A DNA stretch of 59,718 bases from Erysipelotrichaceae bacterium (GTDB taxonomy: Bacteria > Bacillota_I > Bacilli_A > Erysipelotrichales > Coprobacillaceae), in the NCBI GenBank assembly GCA_021201655.1, contig JAJQEL010000088.1:1-59718 (forward strand), written 5' to 3'. A program made the position numbers and the translations under genes. Shown piece by piece: positions 47,397 to 56,806 of the stretch (its first letter is position 1; every line of letters begins with the position of its first letter). Below the pieces are notes generated by a model that did no database searches, was not told the DNA's origin, and saw only the letters and a program-made list of their open reading frames with translations.

Positions 47397-47848
47397 TCAC
47401 TTTGTTCGAATTCATGATTTTTGATACGTTTATAGACTTGTAATATGGTTGACGATATCAGTATTCCTAAAGCGATAGACATACTGATTCCTAAAGTTTG
47501 AAGTAAACTAGAGATAAATAAATCATCATAACCTTGAACAGCATATAACATAGTATTATAAATACCACTTCCTGGTACTAATGGGAAACAACCGATAATA
47601 ATGAAAATCGTAGCAGGTGCTTTCAGTATGCGCGCAAACATTTCACTAAGCAGGGCAACTACTAACATCCCAACAAAAGTTTGTAAATAAACATTACCTG
47701 TAAAACTTAAACAAACATAGATAAAATAGCCTAATGCTCCTAGAATACTTCCTATCAAGGCAAAATGAATATTCTTAAAAACTCTAAATATTAATGAAAA
47801 ACCAAAACAGCCAAAAAACGCGGCCAAACAATGTATCAAGATATCCAT
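47393..47848 (-). CDS. Threonine/serine exporter, small subunit (ThrE_2, DUF3815)
   Basis: This 151-aa protein has five hydrophobic segments and the family's FPLVPGSGIYNTMLYAV motif. It is the short partner of the split ThrE-type exporters found in Firmicutes; together with the DUF1212 protein immediately upstream it forms the equivalent of a full ThrE. The two genes abut at 47848. It is a probable exporter of small amino acids or, as proposed for related pairs, of organic acids. Confidence 0.85.
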   Translation of the reverse strand: MDILIHCLAAFFGCFGFSLIFRVFKNIHFALIGSILGALGYFIYVCLSFTGNVYLQTFVGMLVVALLSEMFARILKAPATIFIIIGCFPLVPGSGIYNTMLYAVQGYDDLFISSLLQTLGISMSIALGILISSTILQVYKRIKNHEFEQSE

Positions 47849-48597
47849 TATATCCCTCCAATAACCATCACAATACCAACACCTATCGCAATACTCGCAG
47901 CTATTAAAATAGCCTCTACAAGCCTCATCGTTCCTGATACGAGGTTACCACCAATCATATCACGTAGACTATTCGTAATCGCAATACCAGGTGTTAAAAT
48001 CATTAAACAGCCAATAATTGTTGCATCAAATTTTACTATCAATCCTATCTTATAAGCGATAATGGCTATTGTAGCAATAACCATACTAGCTAATATCGTT
48101 CTAACAATACTATTGATTGCCAAAGCTTCCATCGCTAATACAACATAAAAAAGCACAAATCCAATACTAGCAGCCACTAGCATTTCTTTAATGCCACCAC
48201 CAAAAAACATACAAAACATCGCACTAGAAAACATATAACCAAATAGGATTAATGGTAGATCTAGTTTGGTATTTTTTATATAATCAATCCTATTTTTAAT
48301 TTCCTTATATGTTATTTGTTGATTGGACATCTCTCTAACAAGTTGATTTAATTCGTGTACATGATCTAAATGGATATGACTGCTATGGATGACTTTAGAA
48401 TAATGATAAGGGGTTCCATCACTTAATTTAAGTGATATTGTAAAATATGTTGGCAAAGCAAAAACTTCAATATCTTCGAAGTTATAAGCTTCACACATGT
48501 GCCTTAAGGACTCCTCTACACGATATATTTCAGCTCCATGTTTGAGTAATAAATAACCTATTTCATTAATCATATCTAATAATTCTACTTCATTCAT
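47848..48597 (-). CDS. Threonine/serine exporter, large subunit (ThrE N-terminal domain, DUF1212)
   Basis: This 249-aa protein has an N-terminal cytoplasmic domain (LLLKHGAEIYRVEESLRHMC, FALPTYFTISL) followed by about five transmembrane helices. The motif LTPGIAITNSLRDMIGGNLVSG is diagnostic of the ThrE family. It works with the DUF3815 protein encoded next on the same strand. Start at the ATG 48597, behind an AGGAGAT site. The hairpin at 48639-48665 lies upstream and separates it from the AAA/PD-(D/E)XK gene. Confidence 0.88.
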   Translation of the reverse strand: MNEVELLDMINEIGYLLLKHGAEIYRVEESLRHMCEAYNFEDIEVFALPTYFTISLKLSDGTPYHYSKVIHSSHIHLDHVHELNQLVREMSNQQITYKEIKNRIDYIKNTKLDLPLILFGYMFSSAMFCMFFGGGIKEMLVAASIGFVLFYVVLAMEALAINSIVRTILASMVIATIAIIAYKIGLIVKFDATIIGCLMILTPGIAITNSLRDMIGGNLVSGTMRLVEAILIAASIAIGVGIVMVIGGI

Positions 48598-48638
48598 GTT
48601 ATCTCCTAAATACTTTATTGGTATATTTTTACAATATA

Positions 48639-48665
48639 CAGGCAGTTGTTTTCATCAACTGCCTG
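48639..48665. terminator. Hairpin at the end of the third AAA/PD-(D/E)XK gene
   Basis: CAGGCAGTTG (48639-48648) pairs with CAACTGCCTG (48656-48665) around a seven-base loop. It overlaps the last codons of the minus-strand gene. The T tract is better on the plus strand, so its terminator function on the minus strand is uncertain. Confidence 0.5.
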
Positions 48666-50304
48666 TTTTCATTCTTGTAATAATACAAGTTTTCTTATAA
48701 AAAGCTATACCATATCCTACAATATGCTGGTATCCTCTTTTTTTAAATTCTTTTTCATATTTTTTATCAATAATCTGTTTAACGCCGTCTTGACTATCTT
48801 TTATTAATTGATTGAGAGAATCAGAATGTTTACATTCAATGATAATAACATTATGAGTTATTCTTTTTGGCAATATAGATACATCAAATCTTCCATCACC
48901 GCTTTCTTTATTTGATTCTATGTTATAGCCATTAAATAAGCCAACCAGAAAACCATGATAAAAAGCTTCATAATTATCATAATAACTAATACTGCTTTCC
49001 AATATATCATTAAGTAAATCCATAGCTATGGTTTCCTGACTATTATCTAATGCGTTAAATAAATCCTGAATTTTAGGAGAAGTATAATCATTAAACCATT
49101 CATTGAATGTATTAGTATATATTTCCTTAACTTCTTTATTGGGTATTTCTAACTCATAAATATTATACGATCTATTGATAATCTTATGAATTTTCAAATA
49201 ACCTGTAAATAATAGAAAGCTATAGATATTACTGATTCTATCCATTTCTCTATAAGTCAATTCAGGCAAAACCTTTTTTTCTATGTATTCTCCGCGAATA
49301 AGTAATTCAAATTCATCATGTAGTTGACTATCAGCTTTTTCGATATATTCCTTCACAATGTCATTACCACTTGTATTAGCCCAAAATGATACAGGATCGT
49401 CTACACCTTGCATTGTTTGATCAATATATTTCAAAACACTCCATGGATTATATATTTCGTTATTGCCAAACATGTAGCCATAATACCAATCTTTTATAAT
49501 GCTTATCTTATTATCAATTGAATAATAATGGCATAACTGTTGGACTTCATCAAAAGTAAAGCCGAATCTTTGAGATGATCTGTATTCGGTGATGGAATAC
49601 ACATTAAAGTTATTTAATCCTGTAAATATACTTTCCTTGGATATTCTTAGACAGCCTGCAAAAATACCTTTTTCTAAATTATTATTTGTCTTCAGTCCTC
49701 CCGAAAAAACACTTGATATAAATTCAGCCATTGTTTCAAAAAAACCATTTGCATAAGCTTTTGATAAAGGAACATCATATTCATCTATGAGAACAATAAC
49801 TTTTTTATGATAGTGCTTATATAAATAGGATGTCAAATTTTTTAATGAATCCATAAGATCCCCTTCAGTGGCTCTTTCGTACTCATAATCATTAAGTTTT
49901 ATTTTTTCAGACTCGTCTAAGTATTGACTATCCTTTAATTCAGGATGCCACAATACAACATCTCTTATAATAGCACCGAATTTTTGTACTTGTAAATCAT
50001 ATGAATTTCTTCGCATATCTTTTAAAGTAATAAAAATAACAGGGTATTGATTTTGGTGTTTCATAACTTCCTTATCTTTGGATATTTCTAAGCCGTCAAA
50101 TAGATAAGCATTATCTTTTTCATTAATCGAAAAGAAATAATAAAGCATACTCATATTTAGTGTTTTACCAAAGCGTCTTGGTCTTGTATATAAAGCAAAT
50201 TTTTCATTAATAGCTTCTTTGATAAACATGGTTTTATCAATGTAATAATAATTATCATCAATGATTTCTTTGAAGTCTTCTACACTTGTGGATATTCTCT
50301 TCAT
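48655..50304 (-). CDS. AAA-ATPase-like / PD-(D/E)XK nuclease family protein (copy 3)
   Basis: The start is set at MKRISTSVEDFKEIIDDN (50304), seven bases after AAAGGAG, giving 549 aa. It has YYIDKTMFIKEAI, RPRRFGKT as the P-loop, LIDEYDVPLSKAYANGF, the ITEYRSSQRFGFTFDEV region and the C-terminal GDGRFDVSILP...IIIECKHSD with the D and ExK residues. This is the common, widely distributed form of the family; copies 1 and 2 have diverged from it. It lies between the ThrE genes and tmcAL, on the same strand as both. Function is not established for any of the three. Confidence 0.9.
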   Translation of the reverse strand: MKRISTSVEDFKEIIDDNYYYIDKTMFIKEAINEKFALYTRPRRFGKTLNMSMLYYFFSINEKDNAYLFDGLEISKDKEVMKHQNQYPVIFITLKDMRRNSYDLQVQKFGAIIRDVVLWHPELKDSQYLDESEKIKLNDYEYERATEGDLMDSLKNLTSYLYKHYHKKVIVLIDEYDVPLSKAYANGFFETMAEFISSVFSGGLKTNNNLEKGIFAGCLRISKESIFTGLNNFNVYSITEYRSSQRFGFTFDEVQQLCHYYSIDNKISIIKDWYYGYMFGNNEIYNPWSVLKYIDQTMQGVDDPVSFWANTSGNDIVKEYIEKADSQLHDEFELLIRGEYIEKKVLPELTYREMDRISNIYSFLLFTGYLKIHKIINRSYNIYELEIPNKEVKEIYTNTFNEWFNDYTSPKIQDLFNALDNSQETIAMDLLNDILESSISYYDNYEAFYHGFLVGLFNGYNIESNKESGDGRFDVSILPKRITHNVIIIECKHSDSLNQLIKDSQDGVKQIIDKKYEKEFKKRGYQHIVGYGIAFYKKTCIITRMKTGS

Positions 50305-50378
50305 AATCATGCTCCTTTCTGTTATTTTGTTTTAAAAATTATATCATATATTTTATACAAATACCAATATACAATGAG

Positions 50379-51515
50379 TTAATAATATAAAGGTATATGT
50401 GCATATTCTTCCTTGATTAAATCTTTATTTGATTGTAAGGCTAATAAGGTTGTGGCCTTTATTTCCATATCTAAAGCCGGATGATGGTATTTGGATATAT
50501 TGGTTATAATCGGATAAGGTGCTATTTTTTTATAACTAGATAAATAACTTCTACCGTTATCATTCATGGCTAATATACGGATATAATCAAGCTTCATAGC
50601 TTGTTTGATATCATCTTTACTATTTTGCATTAAAATATGGATAAGCATTCTTGAAATTCTTGGTTTGGTATAACGTTTGGATGATAGGGCATCAATAAGT
50701 TCATTGACTGAATGTACTTGCATAATAACTTTTTTCATAGTATTTTCTAAACCTTCATCAACCATATGGATGCTTCTTAAATCTTCTTTAGAGGATATAG
50801 AAATGATATATTGTAGATAGGGAAAATAATCGTTTAATGTATAGTAATGTTCATATAATTCACTATGTGGTAAAAAATCGAATATATCCTTATGATTATA
50901 AATAGCATGTCTTAAGGCAGTGGCACTTGATAATGATTGTAAGGTATCATCATGATAATCGTTGGTTCTTAAAATACAATGGGGTTTAATAGGATAATCT
51001 TTATTGATGATTTCCTTTACATAGCTTAAACCTAATAAATCATTAGGTGTACGTATTTGTTTATGCATAATATCTTCTAAAGCCTGATTCGTGGCATCAG
51101 GATATCGTAATCCTTGTTTCATATAATTTTTAACATATTGATTATAAATATCTTCATGATCTTTGATAGTTTGGGCAATATCGATAAAAACATCAATATT
51201 ACCTATTTCGCTGCCAAAACACAAATCAGTTACGCCCATCGCATTAAGTAAAAACAAAGCACCCTGACTAAAATAATCAGCACTTTGACAACTATAGACA
51301 AATGGCAACTCAATCACAATATCTACACCATATTCAATGGCTATAGCACTTCTTTGCCATTTATCAATAATAGCAGGTTCACCACGCTGGACAAACGATG
51401 AAGACATAATCGCAATCGTGATATCAGGATGAACTAATTCCTGAGCTTTTTTGATATGATAAATATGACCATTATGAAAAGGATTATATTCCACAATTAG
51501 ACCTAAAATACGCAT
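50379..51515 (-). CDS. tmcAL: tRNA(Met) cytidine acetate ligase
   Basis: This 378-aa protein has the nucleotidyltransferase fold, with the HIGH-like motif HNGH in GLIVEYNPFHNGHIYHIKKA, then SSSFVQRGEPAIIDKW and ELPFVYSCQSADYFSQGA. It is the Firmicute YlbM/TmcAL family, which uses ATP and acetate to form N4-acetylcytidine at the wobble position of elongator tRNA-Met. It lies divergently from the yceD-rpmF pair, as in Bacillus where ylbM, ylbN and rpmF are neighbours. Confidence 0.93.
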   Translation of the reverse strand: MRILGLIVEYNPFHNGHIYHIKKAQELVHPDITIAIMSSSFVQRGEPAIIDKWQRSAIAIEYGVDIVIELPFVYSCQSADYFSQGALFLLNAMGVTDLCFGSEIGNIDVFIDIAQTIKDHEDIYNQYVKNYMKQGLRYPDATNQALEDIMHKQIRTPNDLLGLSYVKEIINKDYPIKPHCILRTNDYHDDTLQSLSSATALRHAIYNHKDIFDFLPHSELYEHYYTLNDYFPYLQYIISISSKEDLRSIHMVDEGLENTMKKVIMQVHSVNELIDALSSKRYTKPRISRMLIHILMQNSKDDIKQAMKLDYIRILAMNDNGRSYLSSYKKIAPYPIITNISKYHHPALDMEIKATTLLALQSNKDLIKEEYAHIPLYY

Positions 51516-51636
51516 CTATTTCACCTCTAAAGATAGTTTAACATAGAATGAAAAAAAGGGGAAATAAAATAAATTTCAATTGACATATTTACAAGATTTA
51601 TATATAATGTTGATTGCAGTGTAAAGGGTGATTTTT

Positions 51637-52155
51637 TTGAAGTGGAATTTACAATGGATTTTAAAGCAAAAAAACAACTGTTTTGATTTTGATGAAACGT
51701 TAAATTTTCCTTCTGAGATGTTTCATAACCTTTCTCAAATTAATGGGTTGAGTGAAATTCATGTGACAGGTCATGGTCAATATGATCAAAAAAGTCGTCA
51801 GTTATACATTGAATATCAAATCAATGGTGAAATGATTTTACCATGTGCTATTTCTTTAGAAGATGTTGATTATCCTTTTGAAATTGTATCTTCGAGTATT
51901 TTTGCTTTTTATAAGCCTGAATTTGAAGAAGATGTGATTGAAGTGAAAAGAGATATCGTTGATTTAACACCTGTTATTTTTCAGGAAATTATGTTAGATG
52001 TACCAATGCGTGTTGTAAAGGAAGATGCAGTATTACAAACTCAGGGTAAAGGTTGGAAGGTTTTAGATGAATCGGATGTTTATGATTCATCTGATGAAGA
52101 GGAAATTGATCCTCGTTTAGCAGTACTTAAGGATTATTTTAAGGATAAAGAATAA
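51637..52155 (+). CDS. YceD family protein (DUF177, YlbN)
   Basis: The start is set at TTG 51637 ([14 protein letters not shown]), eight bases after AAAGGG; the family commonly begins MKW, and the GTG at 51628 overlaps that site. The 172-aa product has the DUF177 features [19 protein letters not shown], then a C-terminal acidic KDYFKDKE. It is linked to rpmF in most bacteria and thought to act with 23S rRNA or ribosome assembly. Here rpmF follows after 14 bases. Confidence 0.85.
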   Translation: MKWNLQWILKQKNNCFDFDETLNFPSEMFHNLSQINGLSEIHVTGHGQYDQKSRQLYIEYQINGEMILPCAISLEDVDYPFEIVSSSIFAFYKPEFEEDVIEVKRDIVDLTPVIFQEIMLDVPMRVVKEDAVLQTQGKGWKVLDESDVYDSSDEEEIDPRLAVLKDYFKDKE

Positions 52156-52169
52156 GGAGGTTAATTGAA

Positions 52170-52337
52170 ATGGCAGTACCACAAAGAAGAGTTTCTTCAA
52201 CAAGAAGAGATAAAAGAAGAACACATGACAAATTAACAGTACCATCAGTAGTTATATGCCCAAACTGTGGAGAATATAAATTATCTCACAGAGTATGTAA
52301 ACATTGTGGCACTTATAAAGGTCAACAGATCTTATAA
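52170..52337 (+). CDS. rpmF: Ribosomal protein L32
   Basis: This 55-aa protein begins [19 protein letters not shown] and has the zinc cysteines C-P-N-C and C-K-H-C ([19 protein letters not shown]), ending GQQIL. It is L32 of the zinc-binding type. An AAGGAGG site lies ahead, and the start is 14 bases after the YceD gene, so they form an operon. A strong terminator follows. Confidence 0.97.
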   Translation: MAVPQRRVSSTRRDKRRTHDKLTVPSVVICPNCGEYKLSHRVCKHCGTYKGQQIL

Positions 52338-52352
52338 AAAATGGTCCTTATA

Positions 52353-52385
52353 AAGGGCTTTTTTTATTTTACAAAAAAAGCCCTT
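52353..52385. terminator. Bidirectional terminator between rpmF and the flippase gene
   Basis: AAGGGCTTTTTTT (52353-52365) pairs with AAAAAAAGCCCTT (52373-52385) around ATTTTAC. It serves the two convergent units. Confidence 0.85.
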
Positions 52386-52392
52386 AAGAGGC

Positions 52393-53979
52393 TTAATGGC
52401 GTAATCCTCTAGCAATCCTATTAGCATAAGGAATAGCATCCAAATATTCTGGATGATCACTAGAAAGATAGAATATAATCAAAAAGTATACCACAACACC
52501 GATGATAATTGATAACATCAAAGGTATAAATACCATACGTGTTAACATGAACAATACTTTATAACAAGCCCATACAATGACACCCATAATTGCTGATGCT
52601 AATAAAGGCAGCAGAAATGTACGTTTATAGTATTGTTTATATGGCATAGCTTTATGTAGAGAAACTTGATTGAGAATACATACGGATAAACCATATAATA
52701 TATTTCCTAATAATAAACCATAAACCTTTAAAGGCGTTAAAGCTAATAATAAGAAAGTAATAATCGCATTAATAACCAATGCTATTGCCGCATTTTTTAA
52801 TGGTTCATTGACTTTACCAAGGGCTTGTAAAATGCCATTAGTTAAAGTAGATAAACCATAGAAAACAACAGCAGGGGTACCAAATGTCAATAACATTGTG
52901 GCTGTCTGGATAGTACTTTCCTGTGGAAATAATAATCCCATAATCGGATAAGCTAATACGGACATACCAACTGCCGCAGGGATTAATATCATCATTGTGA
53001 CATTGATACCAGAACGAATATTTTCTTTAACTTGACCATAATCCTTAATAGAAAAAGCTGAAGAAATAGCTGGTATGGATGCTGTAGACATGGCACTTGC
53101 TAAAGCCACTGGAACATTTTGTAATGTTACATATTCACCAGCATAAATACCATATAATGTCACGATCTCGGTAGAATCACCTAAAACTCCATAAAATATA
53201 TACATATCCATGGTTGTGACAATATTATAAATACAAGTAGCAAAAATAATAGGGGTGACAATATTTAATATCATCTTAAAAATATCTTTATAAGAATCTG
53301 TATAAGGATCGTTATCATTTTTGATAACCATATTTTGATGTTTTCTTAAATAGGTACAAAGCATATAAATAAGCCCTATCAAAACCCCAGCACCAGTACC
53401 TAAAGCACTACCTGCAGCCCCTACAGATGCCATTTTCGTGCCACCTGTGGCTATATAAGGTTGAATAAACAGCCAGGCAGCGCCAACCGAAACAATCGCA
53501 TTTAATAATTGCTCAACAATTTGGGAAATAGAAGTATAAACAGTATTTTGATAAGCCTGAAAATAACCTCTAAAAACTCCTAATAATCCAGATAAGAAAA
53601 TTGTTGGACAAAGCACACGCAAAGCCGTTACAGAATATTCAGTTACTAATAATGGTGCCAAAATAAAGCACAACAGGGCAGCACTGCCACCTACAACACA
53701 TATATAAATAAACGAACATCTTAATATCTTTTGAACATTATCATATTGATTAACAGCTAATTTTTCACTAATCAGTTTTGATATAGCAGAAGGTATACTA
53801 TAGGATGACAACAATAATATCATTGCATAAATATTATAAGCTGTAGAATAGTAACCCATACCTTCTGCAGTAATTAAATGAGTTAATGGACTACGATATA
53901 ATAATCCAATAATTCTTACCAAAATCCCTGCTATCGCAAGAATAGAAGCCTGTTTTACAATTGACCTTGATTTTGCCAT
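52393..53979 (-). CDS. Polysaccharide/lipid flippase of the MurJ/SpoVB (MATE-like) superfamily
   Basis: The start is set at MAKSRSIVKQASIL (53979), behind GTGAGG, giving 528 aa. About 14 transmembrane helices are seen. The N-terminal helix ASILAIAGILVRIIGLLYR and the YRSPLTHLITAEGMGYYSTAYNIY region resemble SpoVB/YtgP-type MOP flippases. Such proteins move lipid-linked cell-wall precursors, including lipid II, across the membrane. It is a single minus-strand gene between rpmF and rpsT. Whether it serves vegetative or spore peptidoglycan cannot be told. Confidence 0.88.
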   Translation of the reverse strand: MAKSRSIVKQASILAIAGILVRIIGLLYRSPLTHLITAEGMGYYSTAYNIYAMILLLSSYSIPSAISKLISEKLAVNQYDNVQKILRCSFIYICVVGGSAALLCFILAPLLVTEYSVTALRVLCPTIFLSGLLGVFRGYFQAYQNTVYTSISQIVEQLLNAIVSVGAAWLFIQPYIATGGTKMASVGAAGSALGTGAGVLIGLIYMLCTYLRKHQNMVIKNDNDPYTDSYKDIFKMILNIVTPIIFATCIYNIVTTMDMYIFYGVLGDSTEIVTLYGIYAGEYVTLQNVPVALASAMSTASIPAISSAFSIKDYGQVKENIRSGINVTMMILIPAAVGMSVLAYPIMGLLFPQESTIQTATMLLTFGTPAVVFYGLSTLTNGILQALGKVNEPLKNAAIALVINAIITFLLLALTPLKVYGLLLGNILYGLSVCILNQVSLHKAMPYKQYYKRTFLLPLLASAIMGVIVWACYKVLFMLTRMVFIPLMLSIIIGVVVYFLIIFYLSSDHPEYLDAIPYANRIARGLRH

Positions 53980-54048
53980 GATAAACCTCACTTTCTAATA
54001 TTCTCTATTATAGCTAAAATTCATCTAAAATCAACATACTTTAAACAT

Positions 54049-54073
54049 AAAAAAAGATATACCTAAGTATATC
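54049..54073 (-). terminator. Terminator of rpsT
   Basis: On the minus strand GATATAC / GTATATC (stem arms at 54056-54062 and 54067-54073) is followed by seven T. Confidence 0.75.
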
Positions 54074-54075
54074 GT

Positions 54076-54339
54076 TTAATCTAAAGTATTCACTAATTTA
54101 GATAATCTAGATTTTTGTCTAGAAGCATAATTCTTATGATGAATTCCTTTTGATACTGAAGCATCTAATTTTGATGCTACATCATTATATGCAGCAACTG
54201 CAGCTTCTTTATTTCCAGCTTCAACTTCAGCTCTTACTTTCTTAATAGCTGTTTTTAATGCACTCTTATAAGATACATTAGAAGCATGTTTTTTATCAGC
54301 GTTCTTATAACGTTTAATTTGTTGTTTCATGTTTGCCAT
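54076..54339 (-). CDS. rpsT: Ribosomal protein S20
   Basis: The start is set at MANMKQQIKRYKNADKKH (54339), behind GAGAGGTGAATGATT. The 87-aa protein is Lys-rich and helical, with the S20 hallmarks QKSRLSKLV and KGIHHKNYASR. It binds 16S rRNA in the body of the 30S subunit. It lies divergently from gpr, the arrangement also seen in Bacillus. Confidence 0.96.
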   Translation of the reverse strand: MANMKQQIKRYKNADKKHASNVSYKSALKTAIKKVRAEVEAGNKEAAVAAYNDVASKLDASVSKGIHHKNYASRQKSRLSKLVNTLD

Positions 54340-54459
54340 AATCATTCACCTCTCTTTTACTCGCTTTGTTATTATAACGAAAAATAAAGGTGAATGCAAT
54401 CATTTTATGAATAAATGATTATATTTTTTTAGCTTGTTCATAATAAATATGGTGAGAAA

Positions 54460-55428
54460 ATGAATAAATATTATCCAAGAAGTGATTTAGCTATTGAATC
54501 CCTAGCAAAAGCAGTATTAGATAAAGACTATAAACATAGTCAACAAACCATCAATAACATAAGTATTGAAACATTTGAAATCTTAAGAATTAGCGATCTC
54601 TATCCCCATAACATCGGTCATTACATAGAAATGAGCTTTCCTGATTATGAAAATATTGCTACGTTATCCCAACAATTGAAGAAACAATTATCATCTTTAA
54701 TAAAACAAAAAACTTTAAAAAATGATCCCTTCATTTTATTTGCAGGTTTAGGTAATATGACTCTTACAAGTGATGCCATTGGTCCTAAAATTGTTCAGCA
54801 CTTACGTGCGACCCATCATTATCATATAACATTACGTCATCAGCATCATTATTATGATACCATGAATATCATTCCTGGGGTGATGGCTCACACAGGCATG
54901 GAAACAGCTGATATGATTCAATGCATTGTGAGGGAAACAAAACCTGATTTAGTTATTGTTATTGATGCCTTATGTGCTATCAGTTATGAAAAATTATGTC
55001 ATGTTATTCAAATTAATGATGTTGGACTTTATCCTGGCAGTGGTATTGGTAATCATCGCAAAGCCTTGAATGAAGATTATTTAGGGGTTCCAATGATTGC
55101 GATAGGTATTCCTACAGTTATTCATGTATCAGCTTTAATGAATGAAATGTATAAGCTATTGGAAGGCTATTTTAAAGAATCGATGGAATCTGCAACAGCT
55201 TTAAAAGTAGGAAAAAGAAAAACCTATGAAGGAAAGCTATCGGATGAACAAAGAAGGCTTATCTTAGGAGAGTTAGGGGAACTAGATCAAATGCAACGTC
55301 AACAGTTATTTAATGAAGTATTACAACCTTTAGATAAGCAATATATTATGAGTGATAAGCAATTGGATTTAGATGTAGAAATGATATCAAAAATCATTTC
55401 TGCTAGCATTAATGATTTAACTATTTAG
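54460..55428 (+). CDS. gpr: GPR germination protease
   Basis: This 322-aa protein has the GPR features: an N-terminal propeptide with RSDLAIE near residue 10, then FAGLGNMTLTSDAIGPKIV, PGVMAHTGMETADMI, VIVIDALCA and GVPMIAIGIPTVI. The enzyme is made as a zymogen and cleaves small acid-soluble spore proteins on germination; an SspI-like substrate gene is at 37248. The start follows GGTGAGAAA. Presence of gpr argues that the organism makes spores. Confidence 0.95.
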   Translation: MNKYYPRSDLAIESLAKAVLDKDYKHSQQTINNISIETFEILRISDLYPHNIGHYIEMSFPDYENIATLSQQLKKQLSSLIKQKTLKNDPFILFAGLGNMTLTSDAIGPKIVQHLRATHHYHITLRHQHHYYDTMNIIPGVMAHTGMETADMIQCIVRETKPDLVIVIDALCAISYEKLCHVIQINDVGLYPGSGIGNHRKALNEDYLGVPMIAIGIPTVIHVSALMNEMYKLLEGYFKESMESATALKVGKRKTYEGKLSDEQRRLILGELGELDQMQRQQLFNEVLQPLDKQYIMSDKQLDLDVEMISKIISASINDLTI

Positions 55429-55466
55429 ACACATTTTATTATTTGTATAAATTTTCTGATTCTCAT

Positions 55467-55494
55467 TTGTAATTATTTATTGAATCATTATAAT
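55467..55494 (+). promoter_or_regulatory. Promoter of the MntP-like gene
   Basis: TTGTAA (55467-55472), a 16-base spacer and TATAAT (55489-55494) lie 20 bases ahead of the chosen start. Confidence 0.55.
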
Positions 55495-55513
55495 AAAAGT
55501 GGAGATGATAAAA

Positions 55514-56068
55514 ATGCCTTGGTTTATTATATTAATCATATGTGCATCCTTAGATTGTTTTGTATTCGCCATGGAAAATGGCGCAACAACAAATAAGATG
55601 AATATCACAAAAGCTTTACAGCATAGTTTGGTATTTGGTCTTACTAATATGTTCATGATCTTTATTGGTTATACACTTGCAGATATCTTTTTTACTGAAA
55701 GATTATTGAATTTTAATCGTTATCTTGCTTGTATTGTTTTAGTATTTTTAGGTCTTATGTTTTTATTAAAACCATTTTTATCTGAGGAATTTGTAGAACG
55801 TCTTAATTTTAATTTTAATTGTTTGGATAGTTTTAAACAGTCCATGCTTTTAGGTATTGATACCTTATTGATTGGTATATGTTTTTATTACTTAAATATT
55901 CCTGTCACTTATGAAATTGCCATCGTTTTTTGTATTTCTTTTAGTGCTGTTTATGTCGGCTTGTTTTTAGGTTATTATTTAGGGGCAGCCTATCAAGGTA
56001 GAATTTATTCAATATGTGGAGTTTTATCTTTATTGGTGGCTTTTGTCCAAATGTCATCAATTCTTTAA
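55514..56068 (+). CDS. MntP-like manganese efflux protein
   Basis: The start is set at MPWFIILIICASLDC (55514), nine bases after GGAG, giving 184 aa. The six-helix layout has acidic residues within helices in the MntP pattern: SLDCFVFAMENGAT in helix 1 and GIDTLLIGI in helix 4. MntP-type pumps export Mn(II), and related short proteins sit in the same fold group. A TetR regulator follows after 12 bases and may control it. The metal is inferred from family only. Confidence 0.75.
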   Translation: MPWFIILIICASLDCFVFAMENGATTNKMNITKALQHSLVFGLTNMFMIFIGYTLADIFFTERLLNFNRYLACIVLVFLGLMFLLKPFLSEEFVERLNFNFNCLDSFKQSMLLGIDTLLIGICFYYLNIPVTYEIAIVFCISFSAVYVGLFLGYYLGAAYQGRIYSICGVLSLLVAFVQMSSIL

Positions 56069-56080
56069 GGAGGGATGTAT

Positions 56081-56641
56081 ATGCCTCTTTATAATAAAGT
56101 TAATATGAAAGACCTTCTTTCTGAAGGCTTGTATTTATTAGTTTTAGAAAAACCTTTTGAAAAAATAACAGTCAAACAAATATGTGATAAAACAGGTGTT
56201 ATTAGAGGCACATTTTATAATCATTTTATGGATAAATATGATGCATTAGAATATCTTACAAATCGTTTAATTATTGAAGGTTTTGATCAATCTGATGATG
56301 GCGATCTTGCTAAACATATTATCCAAGTCTTTTATGATAAAAAAGAATTCTTTACCCACGCTTTTACCATTACCGGACAAAATAGTTTTGCTAGTATGCT
56401 AGAACATATTTTTACTAGTGCCTATACATCTGTTTTTGATCGACTTGATGTTGATTTTTCTAAAGCTCCTGTGACTAAAGATTATTTAGCCCGTTACTTA
56501 GCAAGTTCCACTATCTTTATATTTAGAGACTGGACGAAACATAACTTTCAACAATCTCCAGAAGAAATTTATAAAACATTTCAATTCCTATGTTCTTATA
56601 GCTTAACTGATATTGTTTATGAGAACACTCATAATAATTAA
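56081..56641 (+). CDS. TetR family transcriptional regulator
   Basis: The start is set at MPLYNKVNMKDLLSEG (56081), behind AAGGAGGGATGTAT, giving 186 aa. The N-terminal helix-turn-helix reads ITVKQICDKTGVIRGTFYNHFMDKYDAL. The C-terminal ligand domain is of the short TetR_C_7-like type with ARYLASSTIFIFRDW. It is probably co-transcribed with the MntP-like gene and may act on its promoter. The ligand is unknown. Confidence 0.88.
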   Translation: MPLYNKVNMKDLLSEGLYLLVLEKPFEKITVKQICDKTGVIRGTFYNHFMDKYDALEYLTNRLIIEGFDQSDDGDLAKHIIQVFYDKKEFFTHAFTITGQNSFASMLEHIFTSAYTSVFDRLDVDFSKAPVTKDYLARYLASSTIFIFRDWTKHNFQQSPEEIYKTFQFLCSYSLTDIVYENTHNN

Positions 56642-56703
56642 GGGAAATGAAATATTCAATTCATAATTATTGTTTATGATAACCTTGTCAATGATTTATT
56701 GAC

Positions 56704-56756
56704 ACTCCACAACTCTTGCTACTTCTCTCCCCTGTAAGAGCTTGTGGAGTTTTTTC
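56704..56756 (+). terminator. Terminator after the TetR gene
   Basis: ACTCCACAACTCTT pairs with AAGAGCTTGTGGAGT (56736-56750) with one bulged base, followed by six T. Confidence 0.85.
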
Positions 56757-56806
56757 TTGTTTATTGTAAGAATAATGTAGTATAATAAAAATGTGGGGTG
56801 AGAAAA

